A stretch of 43,319 nucleotides of DNA from Streptomyces verrucosisporus (GTDB lineage: Bacteria > Actinomycetota > Actinomycetes > Streptomycetales > Streptomycetaceae): NCBI RefSeq assembly GCF_017114865.1, contig NZ_JADEYH010000036.1, positions 1 to 43,319 on the forward strand. Reading direction: 5' to 3'. The notes under the pieces were generated by a model. That model was not told the DNA's origin. It saw only the letters and a program-made list of their open reading frames with translations, and made no database searches. The position numbers and the translations under genes are program-made. Positions within the stretch are counted from its first letter, which is position 1, and every line of letters begins with the position of its first letter. Shown here in pieces: positions 1 to 8,562 of the stretch.

Positions 1-99
1 CCCGTGGAGAGCCGGCGAGCCCGGCCCCGGGAACGCGGGCCCTCTCCGGCCCGTACGGCGCCGACCGTCCGCCCGCAGGTCCGGACGGGCACCGGCTCC

Positions 100-1161
100 T
101 CAACCCTCCCGGACCACGACGTCCTTGACGACCCGTTCACCGGGCCGGCCGCGGCGGCCGGACGGGGGCCGGGCCAGGGACGGCGCCGCGCCGGACGGGT
201 CCGTCCGGCGCATGCCGGACGGGGCCTCGTGCCACAGCGGGGCCTGCTCCCGGATCCGCCTGAGCATGACGCCCTCGCGCAGCCCCCACGGGCAGAGCGT
301 GAGGGCCTCTATCTCCATGCACCTCATGGCCGTGTGCGCTATCACGGCCCCGGCCAGGGACTGCCGGGCGCGGGCGGCGGAGATGCCGGGCAGTTCCGCG
401 CGGGCGGCCGCGGGCAGGGAGGCCAGCCGCTCCACGGCCGCCTTGAGGGCCCCGCGCTCGATGCGACGGGTGACGAAGGGGCCCAGCTTGCCCGGAGGCG
501 CCCCGCACAGCCGGGCCAGCTGCTGGAAGGTGCGCGAGACGGCCACGGCGGTACGGGGGCGCTCCCAGTAGATCCGGACCGCCACGTCCCGCAGTTCATG
601 GCGTACGCGGCGTCTGAGCTCCCTGATCGCACCGGCCGGCGGAGGATCCGCCTCCCCGAAGTACTCGCGCGTCATCCGTCCCGCGCCCAGCGGAAGGGAG
701 GCCACGAAGCCGGGCGTCCTGTCCCGGCCGAAGGCCACCTCCAGCGAGCCGCCGCCGATGTCCAGCAGCACCATCGGACCGGCCTGCCAGCCCATCCACT
801 GCCGGGCCGCCAGGAACGACAACTCCCCTTCCGCCACACCCGACATGACGTACAGGGGCACCCCCGCCCCGCTGTGGACGGCCTCCAGCACCTGATGTCG
901 GTTGGGCGCGTCGCGGACGACCGCGGTGGCGAAGGCGAAGGGCTGCTCCACCCCCCAGCGGGCGGACTCCTCCCTCATCTCGGCGACCGCGGTCACCACT
1001 GCGTCCACCGCCCGTTCGCCGAGCCGCCCGTCCGGCTCCACGTACTCGGCCAGCCTCAGCCGCCGCTTGGCCGTGTGCACCGGCAGCGGTATGTCACCGC
1101 CGCAGTCGGCGACCACCAGCCGCACCGTCTTGGACCCCACGTCCACAACCGCCAAACGCAT
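100..1161 (-). CDS. Ppx/GppA family exopolyphosphatase-like protein
   Basis: The 353-residue protein belongs to the ASKHA-fold Ppx/GppA family, which hydrolyses polyphosphate or pppGpp. The N-terminal phosphate-1 motif is seen as VDVGSKTVRL (residues 6-15), and the phosphate-2 glycine motif as DIGGGSLEVAFG (134-145). I chose the ATG at 1161 because the protein then starts MRLAVVDVGS, the normal family N terminus; the frame stays open upstream but that part is proline/arginine-rich and looks non-coding. Length fits the short actinobacterial two-domain form without a C-terminal HD domain. The C-terminal 45 residues are basic and low complexity. It is divergent from the RsbW-like gene at 1317. 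Family assignment is firm; which substrate it uses cannot be told. Confidence 0.88.
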   Translation of the reverse strand: MRLAVVDVGSKTVRLVVADCGGDIPLPVHTAKRRLRLAEYVEPDGRLGERAVDAVVTAVAEMREESARWGVEQPFAFATAVVRDAPNRHQVLEAVHSGAGVPLYVMSGVAEGELSFLAARQWMGWQAGPMVLLDIGGGSLEVAFGRDRTPGFVASLPLGAGRMTREYFGEADPPPAGAIRELRRRVRHELRDVAVRIYWERPRTAVAVSRTFQQLARLCGAPPGKLGPFVTRRIERGALKAAVERLASLPAAARAELPGISAARARQSLAGAVIAHTAMRCMEIEALTLCPWGLREGVMLRRIREQAPLWHEAPSGMRRTDPSGAAPSLARPPSGRRGRPGERVVKDVVVREG

Positions 1162-1316
1162 GGAGGGCTCGTGCCCCCCGGCACCGTGCGGCATGCCATC
1201 GCCTCCGGCACACAGGCGCAGACCGGCCATGTCCCGCCGGTGTCCCGCCCGTGCCGTGCCATTGCACCGGCCAGCCGGGGGTAGAAGTCCCGCAGCGAAC
1301 AGGGAGGTGGGCCGTC

Positions 1317-1733
1317 GTGTGCGAGTCGTCGCTGCGGGCCGTGGGGTGGGCGCGGTCACTGCCGGTGGCCAGCGGGGTGAAGGCCGCGCGGGAATGGGCG
1401 CGCGGCCATCTGGAGTCGCTGGGGTGGACGGAATCGGCCCCGGAGACGGTGGACGCGGTGCTGCTGACCGTCTCGGAGCTGGTGACCAACGCGCACGTCC
1501 ACGCCCGCAGCACAGCCCAGTTGGTGCTGGCGTGGGACAACCGGTGCCTGCACGTGAGCGTGCGCGACTCCTCGGCCGACCTGCCCGCGCCCCGCTCCCC
1601 CAGCACCGAACGGACGTCAGGGCGCGGCATGTTCCTCGTCGACGCCCTGGCCGACGAGTGGGAGGCCCGCCCCTGCACGGGCGGCAAGGCCGTCACCGCC
1701 TGCTTCCGTCCGCCCGTCCGGCCCGCGGGGTGA
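1317..1733 (+). CDS. RsbW-like HATPase_c anti-sigma/regulatory ATPase
   Basis: A 138-residue GHKL ATPase domain of the SpoIIAB/RsbW type, very abundant in Streptomyces, where many act as anti-sigma factor kinases or unassigned regulators. The N box is ELVTNAHVHA (E54, N58), the G1 region has VRDSS (D84), and the G2-like loop is SGRGMFLVDALADEW (101-115). I chose GTG 1317 because AGGGAGGTGG ends 6 bases upstream; an upstream ATG at 1251 has no such site. No anti-anti-sigma partner or sigma factor sits beside it, so its target is unknown. The stop codon falls inside the loop of a perfect 19-bp hairpin (1712-1754). Confidence 0.82.
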   Translation: MCESSLRAVGWARSLPVASGVKAAREWARGHLESLGWTESAPETVDAVLLTVSELVTNAHVHARSTAQLVLAWDNRCLHVSVRDSSADLPAPRSPSTERTSGRGMFLVDALADEWEARPCTGGKAVTACFRPPVRPAG

Positions 1734-1754
1734 CCCCCCGCGGGCCGGACGGGC
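1712..1754. terminator. Bidirectional hairpin terminator, stop codon in loop
   Basis: Perfect 19-bp inverted repeat (1712-1730 with 1736-1754) and a 5-base loop TGACC. The loop contains the TGA of the RsbW-like gene. It lies between two convergent genes (ends at 1733 and 1780) and can serve both. It has no U-tract, as is common for Streptomyces terminators. Confidence 0.75.
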
Positions 1755-1779
1755 AAGAGAGCCGCGCTGCCGGGGGCCG

Positions 1780-3420
1780 TCAGTCCAGCGCCAGCACCGT
1801 CGAGACGGCCCCGCGCAGCACCTCGTCCGGGTCGGGTACCGGCCCGGACGAGCGCCACGCCACGAACCCGTCGGGACGCACCAGTACCGCGCCGTCCGGC
1901 TCCGTGCCGTGGGCGCGCGCCCAGTCCGCACCGTCCTCGGGGACGAGGTCGGCGTCCGCACCGGTTCCGATCCGGTACGGCGTCAGCGGCACGGACAGCT
2001 TCTCGGCGACCCGGCCGGCCGCCTCGTGCCACCCGGCCGCCGAGCCGGCTCCGGTGAGCAGGACCAGGGAGCGCTCGTACAGGTCCAGGGCCGAGATCCG
2101 CTCCCCGGCACGGCTGAGCCACATGTGGGGCGCCCGGCTGCCCGGCTCGCCCGTCAGCCGCAGGTCCCCGCTGACGGGCGGCGCGTCGGGGGCAGTACCC
2201 ACGACGGCGCCGCGCGGGTAGCGGTATCCGACGGCCACGGCGAGGATGCCGCTCTGCGGACCGCGTCCCTGCGCGCCGGGGGCCGGGGTGTAGCCGGGGT
2301 GTTTGTGCTCCGCGGAGCGTGCCGAGGCACGGGCGGCGGTGGCCTGCGCGACCGGGCGGCGCTCGGCGTCGTAGGTCTCCAGCAGGGCCGGTCCGGCCCA
2401 GCCGCCGAGCACGGCGGCCAGCTTCCACGCCAGGTTGTGCGCGTCCTGGATGCCGGTGTTGGATCCGAAGGCGCCGGTGGGTGACATCTCGTGGGCCGAG
2501 TCGCCGGCCAGGAGGACGCGGCCGGCCCCGTACCGCAGGGCCACCCGTTCCGCCGCGTGCCACGGCGCCCTTCCGGTGATCTCCACGTCGATCCCGGACA
2601 CGCCGACCGCGCGGCGGATGTGCTCGGCGCACCGCTCGTCGGTGAACTCCTCCAGCGTCTCGCCGCTCTCGGGGTGCCAGGGGATGTGGAAGACCCAGTG
2701 CTCCCGGTTGTCGACCGGCAGCAGCGCCCCGTCCGCGTCCGGACCGGTGAGGTAGCACATGACGAAGCGCCGGTCGCCCACCACCTCGGCGAGCCCCCGG
2801 GAGCGGAAGGTGACGCTCACGTTGTGGAACAGCTCTCCGGGGCCGCTGTGGCCGATGCCGAGGCGCTCGCGCACCGGGCTGCGCGGGCCGTCCGCAGCGA
2901 CGAGGTAGTCGGCGCGGACGGTGGTGTGCTCCCCGGTCTCCCTGTTCCCGACCACGGCCGTGACCCCATCCGGGTCCGGCTCGAACCTCATCAGCTCGGT
3001 GGAGAACCGCAGGTCGCCGCCGAGTTCGCGGGCGCGCTCCAGCAGAACCGGCTCCAGGTCGTTCTGGCTGCACAGGCACCACGCGCTGGGGCTGATGCGG
3101 GCGAGCGCGCCGTCCGGGTCGATCTCCTGGAACAGCCACCGGCCCTCGTCCCCGGTCAGCGAGGGGGTCTGGAGAATGCCGTGGTTGCCGGACAGGACCG
3201 ATGCCGCCTCCTTGATCCCCGCTTCGACGCCCGCCACCCGGAACAGTTCCATCGTCCGTACGTTGTTGCCGCGCCCCCGCGGGTGACTCGAGGTCCCCGC
3301 GTGCCGCTCGACGAGCGTGTGCCGCACACCGAGGCGGCCGAGGAACAGTGAGGCGGACAGGCCCACCAGGGAACCACCGACGATGAGGACGGGGGTCCTG
3401 TGGTCGGCTTCTTCGTTCAT
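1780..3420 (-). CDS. whiE-ORFVIII: FAD-dependent aromatic hydroxylase of the spore-pigment locus
   Basis: A 546-residue class A flavoprotein monooxygenase. The Rossmann motif VGGSLVGLSASLFL is near residue 14, a DG motif (VAADGPRSPVRERLGI) is in the middle, and the GD motif LLAGDSAHEMSP is followed by GFGxNTG-like GAFGSNTGIQDAHNLAWKL. The C-terminal thioredoxin-like part matches PgaE/RdmE-type enzymes. It should use NAD(P)H and O2 to hydroxylate the polyketide pigment or a late intermediate. ATG 3420 is preceded by GGAGGAAAG and gives a standard N terminus (MNEEADHRT). It is transcribed away from the rest of the locus, exactly as whiE-ORFVIII is in S. coelicolor, where its own promoter is sigma-F dependent. 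I could not identify a clear sigma-F site here. Confidence 0.9.
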   Translation of the reverse strand: MNEEADHRTPVLIVGGSLVGLSASLFLGRLGVRHTLVERHAGTSSHPRGRGNNVRTMELFRVAGVEAGIKEAASVLSGNHGILQTPSLTGDEGRWLFQEIDPDGALARISPSAWCLCSQNDLEPVLLERARELGGDLRFSTELMRFEPDPDGVTAVVGNRETGEHTTVRADYLVAADGPRSPVRERLGIGHSGPGELFHNVSVTFRSRGLAEVVGDRRFVMCYLTGPDADGALLPVDNREHWVFHIPWHPESGETLEEFTDERCAEHIRRAVGVSGIDVEITGRAPWHAAERVALRYGAGRVLLAGDSAHEMSPTGAFGSNTGIQDAHNLAWKLAAVLGGWAGPALLETYDAERRPVAQATAARASARSAEHKHPGYTPAPGAQGRGPQSGILAVAVGYRYPRGAVVGTAPDAPPVSGDLRLTGEPGSRAPHMWLSRAGERISALDLYERSLVLLTGAGSAAGWHEAAGRVAEKLSVPLTPYRIGTGADADLVPEDGADWARAHGTEPDGAVLVRPDGFVAWRSSGPVPDPDEVLRGAVSTVLALD

Positions 3421-3638
3421 CTCTTTCCTCCAGCACATCGATTCCACGGTTGCGCGCACACACGCGCCCCGGACGGTTATGGATGCCACCGAGACGTCTG
3501 TTTCGCCCGCCCTTCACCCGGTTGATTCCGACAGTTTGCGGGACCGGAAAGAGCGTCACATGATCAGTTCTCATGACGACTGACGCCGAGTCAACGCCCT
3601 CGGCAGTCCCACCGTTCGCCAGCGGAAAGGTTCACAGG
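3421..3638. promoter_or_regulatory. Divergent promoter region of the whiE-type locus
   Basis: The 218 bases between the divergent hydroxylase and ORFI starts must carry promoters for both transcripts, by analogy with whiEP1/P2. The stretch is less GC-rich than its surroundings. A GTTT (3500-3503) followed after 16 bases by GGTTGA is a poor match to the GTTT-N15-GGGTAT sigma-F pattern, so no hexamer is assigned. An in-frame ATG at 3573 could extend ORFI, but no ribosome-binding site precedes it. Confidence 0.5.
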
Positions 3639-4778
3639 ATGACGGTCTCGGGTCGCGCGCCCCAGGTGCCGGACCGTGTCTCCCAGTCGGTGTTCGACGG
3701 CTCCCGGCTCCGGGCCGTCCTGCTGGTGGACCTTCAGGAGGGAGCCCAGCAGCGCTTCCTCGACGCCTACGAGCGCATGTGCGCCCAGGTGGCCTCCGTG
3801 CCCGGCCACATCAGCGACCAGCTCTGCCAGTCCATCGAGAACCCGTCCCAGTGGCTCATCACCAGCGAGTGGGAGAGCGCACCGCCCTTCCTCGCCTGGG
3901 TGAACAGCGAGGAGCACCTGGAGACGGTCAGACCGCTGCGCGCCTGCGTCCGCACCATGCGGCCGCTGCGCTTCGGCATCCTCCGGGAGACCCGCGGCGG
4001 CGGGCGCGCCGCGGCCGCTCCGGGCGGGGAGCGGCCGCCCGTCCGCCTGGGCGACGGCACGGTGCACCACGCCCTGACCTACACCGTCCGGCCCGGCAGC
4101 GAGTCCAAGGTCGCGGAGATCCTGTCCGGCTTCGCCCCGCCCGACCCCGAGGTGGACGAGGCCACCCGGCTGCTGCGCACCTCGGTGTTCCTGCACGGAG
4201 ACAGGGTCGTGCAGACCGTCGAGGTGCGAGGCGACCTGTCCGCCGCCCTCGGCCACGCCATCGGCCGGCCCGAGGTCCGCGCGGTCGAGGAGGCCCTCGC
4301 CCCCCACCTGGAGCGGGAACGCGACCTCGGCGATCCGCAGTCCGCCCGGGTCTTCCTCACCCGTGCGGCGATGCCGGCGGTGCACCGCACCGCGTCCGGC
4401 GGGCCGAAGTCGCCCCGGGCCCGGCGGCACGCCCTGTACTACCCGGCCCGGGAGGGACGCGGCACGGACCTGGCGCGGCTGATCGCCCGCCAGGAGGAGA
4501 GCGCCGCGAACGACCCGCACGACCCGGTCCGCGCCGTCACCGTCTTCCAGCGCGACGACATCGTCGTACGGATGGTCGAGGTGGAGGCCGAACCGGACTC
4601 CGTTCCCGCCCGGGTCCTCGGCCTCGGCGAACCGGACGCCCTCGCCGAGGCCGCCGGTCTGCTCGACCTCGAAGCGCTCGGCCTCGAGCGTCCCCCGGCC
4701 GACGAACGCGGTCTCCTGCGCCTGCTGGCGCACGCCGGCATGCGCCTGGTCACCGACCGGAGAGCACCGCAGTCCTGA
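3639..4778 (+). CDS. whiE-ORFI: SchA/CurD-like spore-pigment protein
   Basis: A 379-residue protein of the SchA/CurD type found at the start of spore-pigment PKS operons. Two regions resemble ferredoxin-like, antibiotic-monooxygenase-type folds: roughly residues 25-120 (AVLLVDLQEGAQQRFLDAYERM onward) and a second copy from about residue 130 (HHALTYTVRPGSESKVAEIL). A third related stretch begins at YYPAREGRGTDLARLI. The biochemical role is not established in any family member I know; a role in pigment maturation or targeting is inferred from conserved position. ATG 3639 is chosen because GGAAAGG ends 8 bases upstream. It is followed after 75 bases by the cupin gene and is the first gene of the operon. 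Confidence 0.82.
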   Translation: MTVSGRAPQVPDRVSQSVFDGSRLRAVLLVDLQEGAQQRFLDAYERMCAQVASVPGHISDQLCQSIENPSQWLITSEWESAPPFLAWVNSEEHLETVRPLRACVRTMRPLRFGILRETRGGGRAAAAPGGERPPVRLGDGTVHHALTYTVRPGSESKVAEILSGFAPPDPEVDEATRLLRTSVFLHGDRVVQTVEVRGDLSAALGHAIGRPEVRAVEEALAPHLERERDLGDPQSARVFLTRAAMPAVHRTASGGPKSPRARRHALYYPAREGRGTDLARLIARQEESAANDPHDPVRAVTVFQRDDIVVRMVEVEAEPDSVPARVLGLGEPDALAEAAGLLDLEALGLERPPADERGLLRLLAHAGMRLVTDRRAPQS

Positions 4779-4853
4779 CCCGCCGGCCACGGCACCGGCC
4801 GGTCCCGCCCGCACCCCTCCCGCCCCTTTCCCACTCCCATGGAGCGAACGACC

Positions 4854-5270
4854 ATGACCCAGCAGACCCCCCGCATCGTCGACCTCTCGGAGACCGCGCC
4901 CAATCGCAGGCGCGGAGGCGACCTGCGCGCCATGCTCACCCCCACCACCGTCGGCTCCACCAGCGGCTTCATGGGCCTGGCCATCGTGGAGCCCGGCGAC
5001 CGCATCGGCGAGCACTACCACCCGTACTCCGAGGAGTTCGTCTACGTCGTCAGCGGACGCCTCGAGGTGGACCTGGACGGGGAGCCCCACCCCCTCGCCC
5101 CGGACCAGGGCCTGATGATCCCCGCGTACATGCGCCACCGGTTCCGCAACGTCGGCGACACCGAGGCCCGCCTCGTCTTCCACCTGGGTCCGCTGGCCCC
5201 CCGCCCGGAGCTCGGGCACGTCGACACCGAGGAGACCGCGGACGCCCAGCCCGCCGGAGCGTCCTCGTGA
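4854..5270 (+). CDS. whiE-ORFII: Cupin-domain protein of the spore-pigment locus
   Basis: A 138-residue single-domain cupin. The metal-binding motif 1 is visible as GDRIGEHYHPYSEEFVYVVSG, with two His and a Glu in the expected HxH-E arrangement. A second motif follows (PAYMRHRFRNVGD). Length and position between ORFI and KS-alpha match whiE-ORFII. It may act as a cyclase, an oxygenase or a stability factor; the family function is not settled. I take ATG 4854 because GGAG lies 9 bases upstream; ATG 4839 has no site. The TGA overlaps the KS-alpha GTG, so the two are probably translationally coupled. Confidence 0.87.
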   Translation: MTQQTPRIVDLSETAPNRRRGGDLRAMLTPTTVGSTSGFMGLAIVEPGDRIGEHYHPYSEEFVYVVSGRLEVDLDGEPHPLAPDQGLMIPAYMRHRFRNVGDTEARLVFHLGPLAPRPELGHVDTEETADAQPAGASS

Positions 5271-6535
5271 CGCGACGCGTGGCCGTCACCGGTCTGGGCG
5301 TGGTGGCACCGGGCGGTATCGGCGCCGGTGCCTTCTGGGACCTGCTGGCGAACGGCCGCACCGCGACCCGGGGCATCACCCTCTTCGACCCGGCGGGCCT
5401 GCGTTCACGGATCGCCGCGGAGTGCGATTTCGAACCACTGGCGCACGGCCTGACGGTGCTGCAGACCGAACGCTGCGACCGTTACGTGCAGTTCGCGCTG
5501 GTCGCCGCCGCGGAGGCGGTCGGCGACGCCGGTCTGGAGACGGAGCGCGAGGACCCCTGGCGTCTGGGTGTCAGCCTGGGCACCGCGGTCGGCGGCACCA
5601 CCCGTCTGGAGCACGACTACGTCCTGGTCAGCGAGCACGGCTCGCGCTGGGACGTCGACCACCGGCGGGCCGCCCCGCACCTGCACCGCGCGTTCTCGCC
5701 CAGCACTCTCGCCTCGGCGGTCGCGGAGGAGTTCGGCGCCCGCGGCCCGGTGCAGACCATCTCAACCGGCTGCACCTCCGGACTGGACGCCCTCGGCTAC
5801 GCCTTCCACGCCATCGGGGAGGGCCGCATGGACGTCTGCCTCGCCGGCGCGGCGGACTCCCCGATCTCACCGATCAGCATGGCCTGTTTCGACGCCATCA
5901 AGGCCACCTCCCCCAACAACGACGACCCCGCACACGCGTCCCGGCCGTTCGACGCCGACCGCGACGGCTTCGTCATGGGAGAGGGCGGCGCGGTGCTGGT
6001 GCTGGAGGAGCTGGAGCACGCCCGGGCCCGCGGCGCGCGCGTGTACTGCGAGATCACCGGCTACGCCACCTACGGAAACGCCTACCACATGACCGGACTG
6101 ACCAATGAGGGCCTGGAGATGGCGCGGGCGATCGACACCGCCCTGGACCACGCCCGCCTGGACGGCACGGGCATCGACTACGTCAACGCGCACGGCTCGG
6201 GCACCCGGCAGAACGACCGTCACGAGACCGCGGCGGTCAAGCGGTCCCTGGGCTCCCACGCCTACGACACGCCCATGAGCTCGATCAAATCCATGGTGGG
6301 CCACTCCCTCGGCGCCATCGGCTCCATCGAGGTCGCCGCCTGCGTCCTGGCACTGGACCGCCAGGTGGTGCCGCCCACCGCGAACTACGAGACCCCGGAC
6401 CCCGAGTGCGACCTGGACTACGTGCCGCGCGCGGCGCGTGAGCGGAGGCTGCGGAACGTGCTGTCGGTGGGCAGCGGCTTCGGCGGCTTCCAGTCCGCGG
6501 TGGTGCTGAGCGGTCCGGGCGGGAGGACACCATGA
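5267..6535 (+). CDS. whiE-ORFIII: Type II PKS ketosynthase alpha subunit
   Basis: A 422-residue beta-ketoacyl synthase that condenses malonyl-ACP units together with KS-beta. The thiolase-fold catalytic set is complete: nucleophile Cys169 in TGCTSGLDAL, His309 in NAHGSGTRQND, and His346 in VGHSLGAIGS. Numbering matches other aromatic KS-alpha enzymes. The GTG at 5267 overlaps the cupin stop and yields the expected N terminus VTRRVAVTGLGVVAPGG. The gene ends in an ATGA overlap with KS-beta, a coupling typical of minimal PKS pairs that gives equal subunit amounts. Spore-pigment assignment rests on the whole gene order, since KS sequence alone could also fit an antibiotic PKS. Confidence 0.95.
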   Translation: MTRRVAVTGLGVVAPGGIGAGAFWDLLANGRTATRGITLFDPAGLRSRIAAECDFEPLAHGLTVLQTERCDRYVQFALVAAAEAVGDAGLETEREDPWRLGVSLGTAVGGTTRLEHDYVLVSEHGSRWDVDHRRAAPHLHRAFSPSTLASAVAEEFGARGPVQTISTGCTSGLDALGYAFHAIGEGRMDVCLAGAADSPISPISMACFDAIKATSPNNDDPAHASRPFDADRDGFVMGEGGAVLVLEELEHARARGARVYCEITGYATYGNAYHMTGLTNEGLEMARAIDTALDHARLDGTGIDYVNAHGSGTRQNDRHETAAVKRSLGSHAYDTPMSSIKSMVGHSLGAIGSIEVAACVLALDRQVVPPTANYETPDPECDLDYVPRAARERRLRNVLSVGSGFGGFQSAVVLSGPGGRTP

Positions 6536-7800
6536 AACCGCCAGGCGCCCGGCGCGCGGTCGTCACCGGCATCGGAGTCGTCTCACCGGGCGGAGTCGGC
6601 GCGGAGGCCTTCTGGAAGTCGGCCGCGGAGGGTCACAGCCTCCTGGACCGCGTCTCCCGGGAGGGCTGCGGCCATCTGCCGCTGAAGGTCGCGGGCGAGG
6701 TCCGCGGCTTCGACCCGGCCGCCGTGATCGAGGGCAGCCACCTCGTCCAGACCGACCGGTTCACCCACTTCGCCATGGCCGCCACCTCCCTCGCCCTGGA
6801 GGACGCCCGGCTCGGCCGCGCCGACATCGGCTCCCCGTACTCGGTGGGCGTGGTCACCGCCGCGGGGTCCGGGGGCGGTGAGTTCGGGCAGCGCGAGCTG
6901 CAGAAGCTGTGGGGACAGGGCTCGCGCCACGTCGGCCCGTACCAGTCCATCGCCTGGTTCTACGCGGCCAGCACCGGCCAGATCTCCATCCGCGGCGGTT
7001 TCAAGGGGCCCTGCGGTGTGGTGGCCGCCGACGAGTCGGGCGGTCTGGACGCCCTGGCGCACGCCGCCCGCACCGTGGCGCGCGGCACCGACACCGTCGT
7101 CGCCGGTGCGGCCGAGGCCCCGCTGGCCCCGTACTCGATGGTCTGCCAGCTGGGCTACCCCGAACTCAGCACCGGAAGCGACCCCGAGCGCGCCTACCGG
7201 CCCTTCACCGCCGATGCCCGCGGCTTCGTGCCCGCCGAGGGCGGGGCGATGTTCGTGCTGGAGGAGGAGGGCGCGGCCCTCGACCGCGGGGCCGAGCCCC
7301 GCGCCGTGGTGGCCGGCCACGCCGCCACCTTCACCGGGGCGTCCCGCTGGGAGTGCTCCCGAGCGGGGCTGGCGCGGGCGATCGGTGCCGCGCTGGCGGA
7401 GGCGGGTTGCTCGCCCGAGGAGGTCGACGTCGTGTTCGCCGACGCCCTCGGTACGGCGGAGGCCGACCGGGCCGAGGCGCTGGCGATCACCGACGCCCTG
7501 GGCCCGCACGGCCGGCGCGTGCCCGTCACCGCTCCGAAGACGGGGACCGGCCGCGCCTACTGCGGGGCGCCCGTGCTGGACGCCGCGGCGGCCGTGCTCG
7601 CCATGGAGCACGGCCTGGTACCCCCCACACCCAACGTCTTCGACGTCTGCCACGACCTGGACCTGGTGACCGGCCGGGCGCGCTCCGCGAAGCTGCGCAC
7701 CGCCCTGGTCCTCAGCCGGGGACTGATGGGCTCGAACGCGGCGCTCGTGCTGCGGCGCGGCGCCGAACCTCCCACCGACCGAAGGAGTGCATCCGCATGA
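6532..7800 (+). CDS. whiE-ORFIV: Type II PKS chain-length factor (KS-beta)
   Basis: A 422-residue partner of KS-alpha that decarboxylates malonyl-ACP and sets chain length. It has the thiolase fold but lacks the catalytic cysteine: the aligned segment reads VVAADESGGLDAL, with Glu168 in the nucleophile position. Most antibiotic chain-length factors have Gln there. The His region HGSGT of KS-alpha is also lost and reads FADALGTAEADR. The ATG overlaps the KS-alpha stop (ATGA), and its own stop overlaps the ACP start. The chain length made is inferred to be about 24 carbons as for other spore-pigment systems, but the sequence does not show this directly. Confidence 0.94.
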   Translation: MKPPGARRAVVTGIGVVSPGGVGAEAFWKSAAEGHSLLDRVSREGCGHLPLKVAGEVRGFDPAAVIEGSHLVQTDRFTHFAMAATSLALEDARLGRADIGSPYSVGVVTAAGSGGGEFGQRELQKLWGQGSRHVGPYQSIAWFYAASTGQISIRGGFKGPCGVVAADESGGLDALAHAARTVARGTDTVVAGAAEAPLAPYSMVCQLGYPELSTGSDPERAYRPFTADARGFVPAEGGAMFVLEEEGAALDRGAEPRAVVAGHAATFTGASRWECSRAGLARAIGAALAEAGCSPEEVDVVFADALGTAEADRAEALAITDALGPHGRRVPVTAPKTGTGRAYCGAPVLDAAAAVLAMEHGLVPPTPNVFDVCHDLDLVTGRARSAKLRTALVLSRGLMGSNAALVLRRGAEPPTDRRSASA

Positions 7801-8066
7801 CCGACCAGATGACGGGCCAGGTGACCGTCGAGGAACTGGCCGCGCTGATGAAGCAGACGGCGGGCGTCGCCGTGGATCCCGGTGACCTGCGGCAGCGGGC
7901 CGGCTCCGGTTTCGACGCCTTCGGCCTCGACTCGCTCGGGCTGCTGGGCGTCGTGGGCGAACTGGAGAAGCGCTACGGCCGGGACATGCCGGAGCGGGCC
8001 GAGCAGTGCAGGACTCCCCGCGAGTTCCTCGACTTCGTCAACGGCGTTCTGACAGCGGAGGCATGA
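7797..8066 (+). CDS. whiE-ORFV: Type II PKS acyl carrier protein
   Basis: An 89-residue acyl carrier protein that holds the growing polyketide on a phosphopantetheine arm. The attachment site is Ser46 in FGLDSLGLLG, with helix I (TVEELAALMKQ) before it and helix IV (TPREFLDFVNG) at the end. The first 10 residues form a short polar extension. Ribosome-binding site GAAGGAG (7780s) lies about 8 bases upstream, and the ATG overlaps the KS-beta stop. No phosphopantetheinyl transferase gene is nearby, so activation must come from elsewhere in the genome. One base separates its stop from the next gene. Confidence 0.93.
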   Translation: MTDQMTGQVTVEELAALMKQTAGVAVDPGDLRQRAGSGFDAFGLDSLGLLGVVGELEKRYGRDMPERAEQCRTPREFLDFVNGVLTAEA

Positions 8067-8067
8067 G

Positions 8068-8547
8068 ATGGCCGGGCACACCGAGAACGAGATCGTCATC
8101 GACGCGCCCCTGGACCTCGTCTGGGAGATGACCAACGACATCGAGAACTGGCCGCGGCTGTTCAGCGAGTACGCCTCCGTGGAGATCCTCTCGCGCGACG
8201 GCGACACCACCACCTTCCGCCTGACGATGCACCCCGACGAGAACGGCACGGTGTGGAGCTGGGTGTCACAGCGGACCGCCGACCGCGACGCCCTGACCGT
8301 ACGGGCCCACCGCGTGGAGACGGGCCCCTTCCAGTACATGGACATCCGCTGGGAGTACGCGCAGACCTCCGGGGGAGTCAGGATGCGCTGGACGCAGGAC
8401 TTCGCGATGAAGCCGGACGCACCGGTCGACGACACGTGGATGACGCGGAACATCAACCGCAACTCCCGCGTCCAGATGGCCCTGATCCGGGACCGGATCG
8501 AGCAGCGCGCCCGGCGGGCCGGCGAGCCCGCGGCGATGGCCGACTGA
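8068..8547 (+). CDS. whiE-ORFVI: Polyketide aromatase/cyclase (SRPBCC fold)
   Basis: A 159-residue START/Bet v1-like (SRPBCC) domain, the mono-domain aromatase/cyclase type represented by WhiE-ORFVI and TcmN. It folds the nascent polyketide and catalyses first-ring cyclisation and aromatisation in a helix-grip pocket. Recognisable parts are the N-terminal strand HTENEIVIDAPLDLVWEMTN, the middle MHPDENGTVWSWVSQRT and the long C-terminal helix RNSRVQMALIRDRIEQRARR. It starts one base after the ACP stop, so it is within the same operon. Assignment is strong from both family and position. Confidence 0.92.
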   Translation: MAGHTENEIVIDAPLDLVWEMTNDIENWPRLFSEYASVEILSRDGDTTTFRLTMHPDENGTVWSWVSQRTADRDALTVRAHRVETGPFQYMDIRWEYAQTSGGVRMRWTQDFAMKPDAPVDDTWMTRNINRNSRVQMALIRDRIEQRARRAGEPAAMAD

Positions 8548-8562
8548 GAAGGGATCCTTTCC

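Noticed and set aside
4..1284. Plus-strand frame opposite the Ppx/GppA gene
   Set aside because: No recognisable motif, while the minus strand encodes clear phosphatase motifs.
1094..3574. 826-codon minus-strand frame across the hydroxylase and RsbW-like gene
   Set aside because: Arg/Pro/Gly-rich shadow of the hydroxylase in another phase, and it crosses the hairpin and a convergent gene.
3591..5219. 542-codon minus-strand frame opposite ORFI and the cupin
   Set aside because: Shadow of two well-supported plus-strand genes; composition Val/Gly/Ala/Asp/His-rich with no domain.
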